NCBI GenBank assembly: GCA_045595365.1
Contig: JAZOAI010000013.1
Coordinates: forward strand, 1-9,501
Direction: 5' to 3'
Length of the DNA: 9,501 nt
DNA from: SIG480 sp045595365
Lineage (GTDB): Bacteria; Bacillota; Clostridia; Oscillospirales; JAAYXM01
A program made the position numbers and the translations under genes. Positions 1 to 7,549 of the stretch are shown here, piece by piece. The first letter of the stretch is position 1. The number at the start of each line of letters is the position of its first letter. The notes under the pieces are model-generated. The model searched no databases and was not told the origin of the DNA. It worked only from the letters and a program-made list of their open reading frames with translations.

Positions 1-243
1 ATTATGCCAAATCACATCCATTTGATTGTAGAAATCAACAATGATACCGAAAAACGGGCGATTCGTGAATCGCCCCTACGATGCCATCGTTCTATTATTG
101 ATAAAATGGTAGGATTTCTAAAAATGAATGTATCAAAGAAAGTACATAATGAATACGTTGATAAAATTTGGCAACGTTCATATCACGACCATATTATTCG
201 TAGGGATGCGGATTGTTTTTATAATAGCGAAACGGAGCAGTGA
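1..243 (+). pseudogene. Y1/RAYT-type transposase remnant, 5' end outside the window
   Basis: The reading frame is already open at base 1, so the gene starts to the left. It encodes a MPNHIHLIV segment, the HUH metal-binding motif of IS200-like and REP-associated tyrosine transposases, followed by VGFLKMNVSKK and a KIWQRSYHDHIIR block typical of these proteins in Clostridia. After that block the family normally continues with a helix containing a YIxxNP(x)KW-like stretch that carries the catalytic tyrosine. Here the frame instead runs through RRDADCFYNSETEQ to a TGA at 241-243. The protein therefore probably lacks its nucleophile and is inactive. The cause could be 3' truncation or an internal deletion of about 20 codons. 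The last codons lie in the left arm of the 230-260 hairpin. Family assignment rests on motifs only. Confidence 0.7.
56..75. repeat. REP-like palindrome inside the transposase remnant
   Basis: GGGCGATTC and GAATCGCCC form a perfect 9-bp inverted repeat around a 2-base GT spacer, followed by CTACG. It is in frame and encodes roughly RAIRESPLR between the HUH motif and the conserved VGFLK block. The shape (short GC-rich palindrome next to a Y1-type transposase) resembles REP sequences mobilised by RAYT enzymes. That link is inference; no second copy of this exact palindrome is visible in the window. Confidence 0.5.
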
Positions 244-260
244 CATTCACTGCTCCGTTT
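230..260 (-). terminator. Hairpin downstream of pyrB, probable end of the pyr operon
   Basis: A perfect 13-bp inverted repeat (AAACGGAGCAGTG at 230-242, CACTGCTCCGTTT at 248-260) encloses a 5-base loop, 25 bases past the pyrB stop codon. On the minus strand the stem ends in TTT followed by a mixed A/T-rich run; on the plus strand it ends in TTTT. The T-tracts are short, so termination may be bidirectional or only moderately efficient. Its position directly after the last gene of the operon is the main argument. Confidence 0.6.
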
Positions 261-285
261 TACTGTCGTTAAGACTAATACCTTG

Positions 286-1356
286 CTATATTCTTGCTTT
301 TGCTTCGCAGTAGACGCAACGCTCTGCGCCGCTTGCGGTTTTCTTGAACATATGTGTAAGCTCCTGCTCGGTGGAGGTTATGCAGCGCGGATTTACACAT
401 TTGTGTTCCCCGATTATATAATCCGAATCGTTAAGCTCAGCCTTTCCCGAAACGCTTGCTTCTTCAAGAAGCTTTAAGATAAGCGCCATACGGATATACT
501 TTCCGTTTTTCACCTGCTTGAAGTAGCACGCGCGCGGGTCAGCATCGACCGCCACGCTTATTTCGTTGACACGCGGAAGCGGATGAAGAATACACATATC
601 CGCTTTTGCGCTCACAAGCTTTTCGGGAGTGAGGATATAGCTGTCCTTTAAGCGGTTATATTCCTCGTCCGTCTCAAAGCGCTCCTTCTGGATTCTTGTC
701 ATATAGAGAACGTCAAGCTTCGGCATCGCGTCTTCAAGAGAGGTTGTCTCCTCAAAGGAAACGTCAACCTCTTTCTTTATATAGCTCGGAACGCGAAGCT
801 CCTCGGGAGAAATGAGGATAACCTTTATCCCCTCATATCTTGCAAGAGCAGAAATAAGCGAATGCACGGTTCTCCCGAACTTCAAATCTCCGCAAAAGCC
901 GATTGTTATGTTATCGAGGTGCCCCTTCTCGCGATAGATTGTGAGAAGGTCGGTAAGCGTCTGAGTGGGGTGGCAGTGCCCGCCGTCTCCGCCGTTGATA
1001 ACGGGGACTGAGGCGTTTCTCGCCGCAACAAGCGGCGCGCCCTCTTTCGGGTGGCGCATTGCGATTATGTCGCAGTATGCGCTCATTACCCGCGCGGTAT
1101 CCGCAACACTCTCACCCTTTGCTGCCGAGGATGAAGCGGCTTCGGAAAAGCCGAGAACGCTTCCTCCAAGCTCAAGCATAGCAGCTTCAAAGCTGAGTCT
1201 CGTGCGGGTTGACGGCTCGAAAAACAGCGTTGCAAGCTTTTTCCCGCGGCACATTTCGGAATACTTCCAGGGGTTTGCTATAATGTCGCAGGCAACGTGC
1301 ATAAGCTCGTGGATTTCGTCACACGAAAGGTCAAGAATATCTATAAGGCTCCTCAT
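286..1356 (-). CDS. pyrB: Aspartate carbamoyltransferase catalytic chain with a C-terminal PyrI-like zinc module
   Basis: This enzyme condenses carbamoyl phosphate with aspartate, the committed step of pyrimidine synthesis. The 356-residue protein has the carbamoyl phosphate loop STRTR (49-53), the active-site lysine in KGE (K80), HPTQ (129-132), GDLKFGRTVHSL (156-167), LYMTRIQKERF and HPLPR (258-262), all close to the E. coli-type class that partners PyrI. The catalytic chain usually ends near residue 300-310. Here about 50 more residues follow, holding CVNPRC (C320, C325) and CVYC (C347, C350). That is the C-x4-C ... C-x2-C zinc site of the PyrI C-terminal domain. The PyrI nucleotide-binding domain is absent and no separate pyrI is present. 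It is the last gene of the operon, 2 bases after pyrE, with GGAGG 7 bases before the ATG. The catalytic call is very sure; the effect of the zinc module is inferred. Confidence 0.96.
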   Translation of the reverse strand: MRSLIDILDLSCDEIHELMHVACDIIANPWKYSEMCRGKKLATLFFEPSTRTRLSFEAAMLELGGSVLGFSEAASSSAAKGESVADTARVMSAYCDIIAMRHPKEGAPLVAARNASVPVINGGDGGHCHPTQTLTDLLTIYREKGHLDNITIGFCGDLKFGRTVHSLISALARYEGIKVILISPEELRVPSYIKKEVDVSFEETTSLEDAMPKLDVLYMTRIQKERFETDEEYNRLKDSYILTPEKLVSAKADMCILHPLPRVNEISVAVDADPRACYFKQVKNGKYIRMALILKLLEEASVSGKAELNDSDYIIGEHKCVNPRCITSTEQELTHMFKKTASGAERCVYCEAKARI

Positions 1357-1358
1357 TT

Positions 1359-1997
1359 TTATACCTCCGCGCCTATCCAGCTCTCATCGGAAGGATTGTT
1401 CCTGAACTTTATAAGACGCGCAACGTCTTCTTCCTTTATATATCCCTCTTCCGCTGCAACCGATGCGATGACATCAAAGTTTGTGAGAGAGATGTTCTTC
1501 ACGTTTGCTTCCTTCAGGCGGTCAATGCCCTTCTGCATACCGTAGGTGAATATGCTGACAACGCCGAGAACCTCAGCGCCCGCCTCGCGAAGCACATTTA
1601 CAACCTCTATAACGCTTCCGCCGGTTGAGATAAGGTCTTCAACGACGACGACCTTCTGCCCCGCCTCGAGCTTTCCCTCAATCTGGTTATTTCTGCCGTG
1701 GTCCTTCGCGCCCGAGCGAACATATCCCATAGGCAGATTCATAATGTGGCCGCAAATTGCCGCGTGGGCAATTCCTGCAGTTGATGTCCCCATAAGCACC
1801 TCTGCTTCGGGGAAGTTTTCACGAATGAGCGAAACGAGCCCGTTTTCAACGTCATCGCGCACCTTGGGAGCTGTGAGCGTGAGACGGTTGTCGCAATAAA
1901 CCGGGCTTTTAATCCCGCTCGCCCACGTAAACGGCTCTTCCGGACGGAAGAATACCGCTTTGATAGAAAGTAAGTCCTTTGCAATAAGCTTTTCCAT
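1359..1997 (-). CDS. pyrE: Orotate phosphoribosyltransferase
   Basis: The enzyme transfers phosphoribose from PRPP to orotate to give OMP, the fifth step of the pathway. The 212-residue length fits the usual bacterial range. The PRPP-binding signature VVVVEDLISTGGS is at 116-128 with acidic E120 and D121. SGIKSPVYCDNR (27-38) matches the N-terminal substrate loop, and RSGAKDHGRNNQIEG (from R94, with K98 and H100) is the flexible catalytic loop supplied to the neighbouring subunit of the dimer. The start at 1997 has AGGAGG 9 bases upstream. Another ATG lies 5 bases further upstream (2002) but is out of frame and too close to the ribosome site. The gene lies 18 bases after pyrF and 2 bases before pyrB, so the last three genes are probably translated from one message. 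Confidence 0.97.
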   Translation of the reverse strand: MEKLIAKDLLSIKAVFFRPEEPFTWASGIKSPVYCDNRLTLTAPKVRDDVENGLVSLIRENFPEAEVLMGTSTAGIAHAAICGHIMNLPMGYVRSGAKDHGRNNQIEGKLEAGQKVVVVEDLISTGGSVIEVVNVLREAGAEVLGVVSIFTYGMQKGIDRLKEANVKNISLTNFDVIASVAAEEGYIKEEDVARLIKFRNNPSDESWIGAEV

Positions 1998-2015
1998 ATC
2001 ATTTATCCTCCTGTT

Positions 2016-2714
2016 TTAGTCAACAAATTCTTCAACGCATCGCAAATATGCGGCAACAGGGTCGTCTGCCGCCGTAATCGGGCGCCCGACGACTATGTAA
2101 TCTGAGCCGATTTTCTTCGCCTCGGCGGGAGTCATAACGCGCTTCTGGTCGCCGATGTCTCCGTCTGCAAAGCGAACGCCGGGGGTAACCGTCAGAAACG
2201 TTTCGCCACAGGAGGAATGAACCTTTTCCGCCTCAAGAGGTGAGCATACAACGCCGTCAAGCCCTGCATTCTTTGCAGTTTTTGCATAGTGCATAACAAC
2301 CTCGTCAATCGGCTTTTCAATGAGAAGGTCGCGCTCCATCGCTTCCTGGTCGGTTGACGTGAGCTGAGTTACGGCAATAAGAAGCGGACGTGTGCCATCC
2401 TCGCGTGTGAGCCCTTCGATTGCGGCGCTCATCATCGCGCCTGTTCCTGCCGCATGGAGATTTGTTACGTCTACATCGAGGTTTCGAAGCACCGACATCG
2501 CCTTTTTGACAGTATTGGGGATGTCGTGAAGCTTAAGGTCAAGGAAAATCTTATGCCCGCGCCGCTTAATCTCGCGGACAATCTCCGGGCCCTCTGCATA
2601 GAAAAGCTCCATTCCGATTTTCACAAACGGCTTTCTGCCTGTGAACTTGTCAAGGAAAGCAAAGGTGTCCTCTGCACTTTTAAAATCGCAAGCTACTATA
2701 ACGTCTTTTCCCAT
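2016..2714 (-). CDS. pyrF: Orotidine 5'-phosphate decarboxylase
   Basis: It decarboxylates OMP to UMP, the final step of the pathway. The 232-residue protein is of the usual bacterial (class I, TIM-barrel) size. The hallmark FLDLKLHDIPNTV gives the D59-x-K61-x-x-D64 catalytic group; D10 in VACD and K32 complete the charged active-site network. TPGVR (178-181 region) and VVGRPIT with R211 form the phosphate-binding end. The start codon shares one base with the pyrD stop (TAATG), which points to translational coupling. AGGAG sits about 10 bases upstream, inside the end of pyrD. In many operons pyrF is next to pyrE, as here, since both act on OMP. Confidence 0.97.
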   Translation of the reverse strand: MGKDVIVACDFKSAEDTFAFLDKFTGRKPFVKIGMELFYAEGPEIVREIKRRGHKIFLDLKLHDIPNTVKKAMSVLRNLDVDVTNLHAAGTGAMMSAAIEGLTREDGTRPLLIAVTQLTSTDQEAMERDLLIEKPIDEVVMHYAKTAKNAGLDGVVCSPLEAEKVHSSCGETFLTVTPGVRFADGDIGDQKRVMTPAEAKKIGSDYIVVGRPITAADDPVAAYLRCVEEFVD

Positions 2715-3625
2715 TATTTTGCCACTCCTATTATATCTTTTAAATTTTCAATCCCGTACTTTTTCATAACAGCGGGAAGGGCTTCTATTATATCGCGGCA
2801 CGCAAAGGGGTTTATGAGGTTTGCCGCACCGACCTCGACTGCCGATGCCCCCGCCATCATCATTTCGATAACATCCTCAGCGCTTGTTACGCCGCCCATA
2901 CCGACAACGGGGATTTTGACTGCGTTTGCCACCTGGCATACCATACGCACGGCTACCGGGAATATGGCACTCCCTGAAAATCCGCCCATCTTGTTCGCTA
3001 TAATCGGTTTTCTCGTCTTTAAGTTTATTCTCATTCCGAGAAGCGTATTTATAAGGCTTATTCCGTCTGCTCCTGCGGCTTCGCAGGCGCGCGCAATTTC
3101 CGCAATATCCGTAACATTCGGCGAAAGCTTTATGATTATCGGCTTATTCGTGACCTTTCTCACCGCCGCCGTGACCTCAGCCGCGGCAGACGGGCTTGTC
3201 CCGAAGCTCATTCCGCCGCCGTGGACATTCGGGCAGCTTATATTTACCTCAAGCCAGCCTATCTGCTCTATGTCGGAAAGACGGGCGCAGGTGTATGCAT
3301 AATCCTCAACCGAAAATCCCGAAACGTTTGCCATAACCTTTTTGTGGAAAACGGAAAATAATTTCGGAAGCTCTTCGGAAATAACCTTCTCAACTCCCGG
3401 GTTCTGGAGCCCTACGGCGTTTATCATTCCGGCGGTACACTCCGCGATTCTCGGAGTCGGGTTTCCGAATCTTTCCTCTCTTGTCGTACCCTTAAAAGAG
3501 AAGGTCCCGAGGCAGTTTATGTCATAAAGCTCTGCAAATTCATACCCGAACCCAAAAGTCCCGCTTGCGGGAATAACGGGATTTTCAAGCTCTATGCCGC
3601 AGAGGTCAACTTTTAAGCTTCCCAT
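2714..3625 (-). CDS. pyrD: Dihydroorotate dehydrogenase type 1B, catalytic subunit
   Basis: This FMN enzyme oxidises dihydroorotate to orotate in the cytoplasm; with PyrK it passes electrons to NAD+. The 303-residue length fits class 1. The catalytic base is cysteine, C131 in NISCPNV, which marks class 1 rather than the membrane class 2 that uses serine. TFSFKGTT holds K45 and MINAVGLQNPG holds N69, both substrate/FMN contacts. KLSPNV begins at K166. GGFSG (214-218) and GMGGV (242-246) bind the FMN phosphate. The product begins at ATG 3625, 13 bases inside the end of pyrK, so the two subunits of the complex are likely made in a coupled way. Together with the adjacent pyrK this identifies type 1B (PyrDB/PyrK). 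Confidence 0.97.
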   Translation of the reverse strand: MGSLKVDLCGIELENPVIPASGTFGFGYEFAELYDINCLGTFSFKGTTREERFGNPTPRIAECTAGMINAVGLQNPGVEKVISEELPKLFSVFHKKVMANVSGFSVEDYAYTCARLSDIEQIGWLEVNISCPNVHGGGMSFGTSPSAAAEVTAAVRKVTNKPIIIKLSPNVTDIAEIARACEAAGADGISLINTLLGMRINLKTRKPIIANKMGGFSGSAIFPVAVRMVCQVANAVKIPVVGMGGVTSAEDVIEMMMAGASAVEVGAANLINPFACRDIIEALPAVMKKYGIENLKDIIGVAK

Positions 3626-4347
3626 AAGATTTCCTCCTTTTTAAGCACAGGGCCTTCCTTGCAGATGCGCTTATACCCCGTGACCGTCTTGCAGGAGCAA
3701 CCCATGCAAGCGCCAAACCCGCACCCCATCCTCTCTTCAAATGAAAACTGGGCAGATGTTTTTGATGCTTTATATACTGCGCGAAGCATAGGCTCGGGGC
3801 CGCAGGTGTAGATGTATGAATAGTCAATATCTCCCATCGCATCAGTTACAAACCCGCGCACACCAAAGCTCCCGTCAACCGTTGTGACGGTTACATCAGC
3901 CCCCAGTGCCTCAAACTCATCCTTATAGAAAAGCTCGTCTTTTGTGTTAAAGCCGAGAATAACTGAAACACTCTTTCCTTCCGCGATAAGCTCTTTTGCG
4001 AGAAGGTACATCGGCGGAACGCCGACACCCCCGCCAATGAGAAGGGGCGTTTTCCCCGAAAGCGAGGTGTCATAGCCGTTGCCGAGCCCTGTGAGGACAT
4101 CAAGCCCCTCTCCCGCCTGCAGCTTGCTCATCTGTGCGGTCCCGTCTCCGACGGTCTTGTAAATGATAGTTAAAACGTCTCCGTTTACGTCACAGACGGA
4201 AATCGGGCGGCGGAGAAACTTGCCTTTGAGCGCGACATTGACAAACCCGCCCGCGCAGCACTCAGAAACATCGCCTGAAAGCTCCATTTTATAAATACTC
4301 GCATTGAGCGGAGTGTTTGAAATAATTTTTAAAACTGTCTGTTTCAT
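3613..4347 (-). CDS. pyrK: Dihydroorotate dehydrogenase electron-transfer subunit (FAD, 2Fe-2S)
   Basis: PyrK carries electrons from the FMN of PyrD through a 2Fe-2S cluster and FAD to NAD+. The 244-residue protein has the ferredoxin-reductase fold order: a flavin domain with RRPIS (R47-S50), an NAD-binding glycine-rich GGGVGVPPMYLLAK (105-118), TCGPEPML (181-188), and a C-terminal cluster segment. Cysteines C209, C214, C217 and C229 in MGCGFGACMGC and RIC match the C-x4-C-x2-C-x(n)-C ligands of the family. An extra cysteine, C219, lies close by. The start is 11 bases after carB; AAGGA, the only visible ribosome site, overlaps the carB stop codon, so coupling to carB is likely. It overlaps pyrD by 13 bases. 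Confidence 0.96.
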   Translation of the reverse strand: MKQTVLKIISNTPLNASIYKMELSGDVSECCAGGFVNVALKGKFLRRPISVCDVNGDVLTIIYKTVGDGTAQMSKLQAGEGLDVLTGLGNGYDTSLSGKTPLLIGGGVGVPPMYLLAKELIAEGKSVSVILGFNTKDELFYKDEFEALGADVTVTTVDGSFGVRGFVTDAMGDIDYSYIYTCGPEPMLRAVYKASKTSAQFSFEERMGCGFGACMGCSCKTVTGYKRICKEGPVLKKEEILWEA

Positions 4348-4358
4348 TTTATCTGTCC

Positions 4359-7300
4359 TTACGCATCAATTGTTGAGATTGTAAGAGTTGTTTCTTCTAA
4401 AACGTCGAGAAGAACGCGGACTGTATCAAGCGCCGTAAACATTGTTACGTTGTTTTCAGTTGCACAGCGGCGGATTTCCGCACCGTCACTCGCCTGGCCT
4501 GACGAGCCGGGGTCACGCGTGTTGATGACATAGGCGATATGGCCCTGGCGGAGAGCATCGGGGATTTCGTCGCTTCCGTCGCTTATCTTCTTGAGAATAT
4601 GCGTTCTGATTCCGTTTTCCTTAAGGAAGAGAGCTGTTCCCTCGGTTGCCTGGATATTAAAGCCGAGCTTGTAGAAGCGGCGGATGAGCGGAAGTGCTTC
4701 TTCCTTGTCCTTATCCGCGATTGTCGCAAATACCGTTCCGTAGTTCTGCAGGTGCATACCAGAAGCCTGAAGCGCTTTGTAAAGCGCGCGGTTTAATTTG
4801 TCGTCATATCCTATCGCCTCGCCTGTTGACTTCATTTCAGGCGAGAGATAAGCGTCAAGCCCGCGGATTTTGTTGAATGAGAACACAGGGACTTTTACAT
4901 ACCAGCGCTTCTTCTCTTCAGGATAAATGTCGAATATTCCCTGCTCCTTGAGGCTCTTGCCGAGGATTACTTCCGTCGCGATGTCGGCAAGTGAATATCC
5001 CGTAGCCTTTGAGAGGAAGGGAACCGTTCTTGACGAACGCGGGTTTACCTCGATTATAAACACGTTGTCGTTTTTATCAACAATAAACTGAATGTTATAA
5101 AGCCCGATGATGCCGATTCCGAGACCAAGCTTTTTGGCATACTGAAGGATTATTCCGCGAACCTTGTCAGAGATTGAGAAGGTCGGATAAACACTTATGG
5201 AGTCGCCGCTGTGGACACCCGTTCTCTCAACAAGCTCCATAATTCCCGGAACAAATACGTCGCGGCCGTCACAGATGGCATCGACCTCAACCTCTTTTCC
5301 CTGAATATACTTGTCAACAAGAACCGGCTTGTCCTCGTCAATCTCAACCGCTGTACGGAGATACTGGCGAAGCTGCTCCTCGTTGCTTACTATCTGCATT
5401 GCGCGCCCACCGAGAACAAAGCTCGGGCGGACAAGAACGGGGTATCCGATTTCTGCAGCTGCTGCAATTCCGTCTTCAATCTTCGTAACCGCGCGGCCCT
5501 TTGGCTGCGGGATTCCGAGAGAATTCAAGACCTTTTCAAAGCTGTCGCGGTTCTCCGCGCGCTCGATAGCATCGCAGTCTGTTCCGATAATCCTTACTCC
5601 GCGCGCACGGAGCGGCTCGGCAAGGTTAATCGCAGTCTGCCCGCCGAGAGAAGCGATAACGCCCTCAGGCTTTTCAAACTCGATTATGTTCATAACGTCT
5701 TCCGTTGTGAGCGGCTCAAAATAGAGCTTGTCAGCAGTTGTGTAGTCCGTTGAAACGGTTTCGGGGTTGTTGTTTATGATAATTGCTTCATATCCGGAGT
5801 TCTTGATTGTTGTTACAGCGTGAACAGTTGAGTAGTCAAACTCAACGCCCTGACCGATTCTGATAGGCCCGGCACCGAGAACAATTATCTTCTTCTTGTC
5901 TGTTTTGCGGCTTGCGTTCTCTCCCGAATATGATGAATAGAAATACGGAATATACGCGCCCGTATGGCAGGTATCGACCATTTTGTAAATCGGGAAGATG
6001 TCTTCCTTCTTGCGGAGATTGAAGACCTCTATCTCTGAAACTCCCCAGAGATATGCAATAAATTTATCGGAAAAGCCCATCTTCTTCGCATCAGCGAGGA
6101 CCTTGACATCGCCCTTATGCGCTCTTATGTCTTTTTCCGCATCAATGATTTTCTTGATGCATTCAAGGAAGTATGCCGTGATTTTCGTAATCTCGAAAAT
6201 CTCATCAACACTTGCACCGAGGCGGAAAGCTTCGGCGATTGCAAAGATGTTGTCGTCTCGGAATTCCGAGATGTATTCAAGAAGCGCTTTCTTTTCCATT
6301 CCGTCAAACTTCGGAAGGTGGAAGTGGCACGCGCCGGTTTCAAGAGACCTCACACTCTTTAAGAGGCACTCAGAAAGTTCAGAGCCGATTCCCATAATCT
6401 CGCCCGTCGCCTTCATCTGAGTTCCGAGAGAGTTTGAGGCGGTCGCGAATTTGTCAAACGGGAACCTCGGAAGCTTAGCAATTACATAATCAAGGCTCGG
6501 CTCATACGCCGCAGTTGTGTTTGCAACAGAAATCTCGGAAAGAGTCATTCCCACTGCGATTTTCGCAGTTACCCTTGCAATCGGGTATCCGCTCGCCTTT
6601 GAAGCAAGCGCGGATGAGCGCGAAACGCGCGGATTTACTTCGATGAGGTAATATTCGCTTGTGTTGGGGTTAAGCGCAAACTGAACGTTGCAGCCGCCCT
6701 CAATTTTAAGCTCGCGAATGAGCTTTATCGCACTTTCATTGAGCATACGCTCATCTTCTTTTGAAAGCGTCATAATCGGTGCAACAACTATCGAGTCGCC
6801 CGTGTGAACACCGACGGGGTCAACGTTTTCCATTCCGCAGATGGTGATTGCGTTGTCCTCACCGTCACGCATAACTTCAAATTCGATTTCCTTATATCCC
6901 TTGACGCTCTTTTCTATAAGAACCTGGTGAACAGGAGAGAGCTTAAACGCGTTTCTGCCGACTTCCATAAGCTCTGCTTCATCGTTTGCAAAGCCGCCGC
7001 CTGTTCCGCCGAGAGTGAACGCGGGGCGGAGAACAACAGGATATCCGATTTTCTCTGCTGCTTCACGAGCTTCTTCAAGAGAATATGTTATCTGTGATGG
7101 GATTGTCGGCTCACCAATGCTTTCGCAGAGCTCCTTGAAAAGCTCGCGGTCCTCCGCACGCTCAATGCTCTCGCTAGATGTTCCGAGAAGCTTGACGTTA
7201 CACTCGCGCAAAATCCCCTTCTTCTCAAGCTGCATTGCGAGGTTGAGCCCCGTCTGCCCGCCGATTCCCGGAACGATTGCATCCGGGCGCTCGTGGCGAA

Positions 7301-7532
7301 GAATTTTTGCAACATACTCAAGTGTGAGCGGCTCCATATAAACCTTGTCTGCGATAGTGGTGTCCGTCATAATAGTTGCGGGGTTTGAGTTGCAGAGAAT
7401 AACCTCATATCCTTCCTCTTTAAGTGCAAGGCACGCCTGCGTTCCCGCATAGTCAAACTCTGCCGCCTGGCCGATAACAATAGGGCCTGAGCCTATGATA
7501 AGAATTTTCTTTAAGTCGCTTCTCTTTGCCAT
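4359..7532 (-). CDS. carB: Carbamoyl phosphate synthase large subunit
   Basis: The large subunit makes carbamoyl phosphate from bicarbonate, ATP and ammonia that is normally channelled from the small subunit CarA. At 1057 residues it is full length (the E. coli protein is 1073). It shows the two homologous halves: the first ATP-grasp synthetase unit begins at KKILIIGSGPIVIGQ and has EVNPRVSRSSALASK near 298-312. An oligomerisation region follows (roughly 400-545). The second unit begins at KKIIVLGAGPIRIGQ with EVNPRSSRTVPFLSK near 828-842. An MGS-like allosteric domain fills about 930-1057 with INTRDP near 1003-1008. No frameshift is seen. GGAGG lies 10 bases before the ATG. pyrC ends 17 bases upstream and no carA lies between, which is unusual for Firmicute pyr operons. 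Confidence 0.98.
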   Translation of the reverse strand: MAKRSDLKKILIIGSGPIVIGQAAEFDYAGTQACLALKEEGYEVILCNSNPATIMTDTTIADKVYMEPLTLEYVAKILRHERPDAIVPGIGGQTGLNLAMQLEKKGILRECNVKLLGTSSESIERAEDRELFKELCESIGEPTIPSQITYSLEEAREAAEKIGYPVVLRPAFTLGGTGGGFANDEAELMEVGRNAFKLSPVHQVLIEKSVKGYKEIEFEVMRDGEDNAITICGMENVDPVGVHTGDSIVVAPIMTLSKEDERMLNESAIKLIRELKIEGGCNVQFALNPNTSEYYLIEVNPRVSRSSALASKASGYPIARVTAKIAVGMTLSEISVANTTAAYEPSLDYVIAKLPRFPFDKFATASNSLGTQMKATGEIMGIGSELSECLLKSVRSLETGACHFHLPKFDGMEKKALLEYISEFRDDNIFAIAEAFRLGASVDEIFEITKITAYFLECIKKIIDAEKDIRAHKGDVKVLADAKKMGFSDKFIAYLWGVSEIEVFNLRKKEDIFPIYKMVDTCHTGAYIPYFYSSYSGENASRKTDKKKIIVLGAGPIRIGQGVEFDYSTVHAVTTIKNSGYEAIIINNNPETVSTDYTTADKLYFEPLTTEDVMNIIEFEKPEGVIASLGGQTAINLAEPLRARGVRIIGTDCDAIERAENRDSFEKVLNSLGIPQPKGRAVTKIEDGIAAAAEIGYPVLVRPSFVLGGRAMQIVSNEEQLRQYLRTAVEIDEDKPVLVDKYIQGKEVEVDAICDGRDVFVPGIMELVERTGVHSGDSISVYPTFSISDKVRGIILQYAKKLGLGIGIIGLYNIQFIVDKNDNVFIIEVNPRSSRTVPFLSKATGYSLADIATEVILGKSLKEQGIFDIYPEEKKRWYVKVPVFSFNKIRGLDAYLSPEMKSTGEAIGYDDKLNRALYKALQASGMHLQNYGTVFATIADKDKEEALPLIRRFYKLGFNIQATEGTALFLKENGIRTHILKKISDGSDEIPDALRQGHIAYVINTRDPGSSGQASDGAEIRRCATENNVTMFTALDTVRVLLDVLEETTLTISTIDA

Positions 7533-7549
7533 TTTGCAAATCCTCCAAA

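Noticed and set aside
1739..2002. 87-codon minus-strand frame opening with an ATG 5 bases before the pyrE start.
   Set aside because: It lies in another frame of pyrE, its ATG is only 4 bases from AGGAGG, and the product resembles nothing; the PyrE frame carries all motifs.
2454..3302. 282-codon plus-strand frame opposite pyrF and pyrD.
   Set aside because: It is antisense to two clear enzymes, lacks a promoter or ribosome site, and its composition reflects the codon use of the opposite strand.
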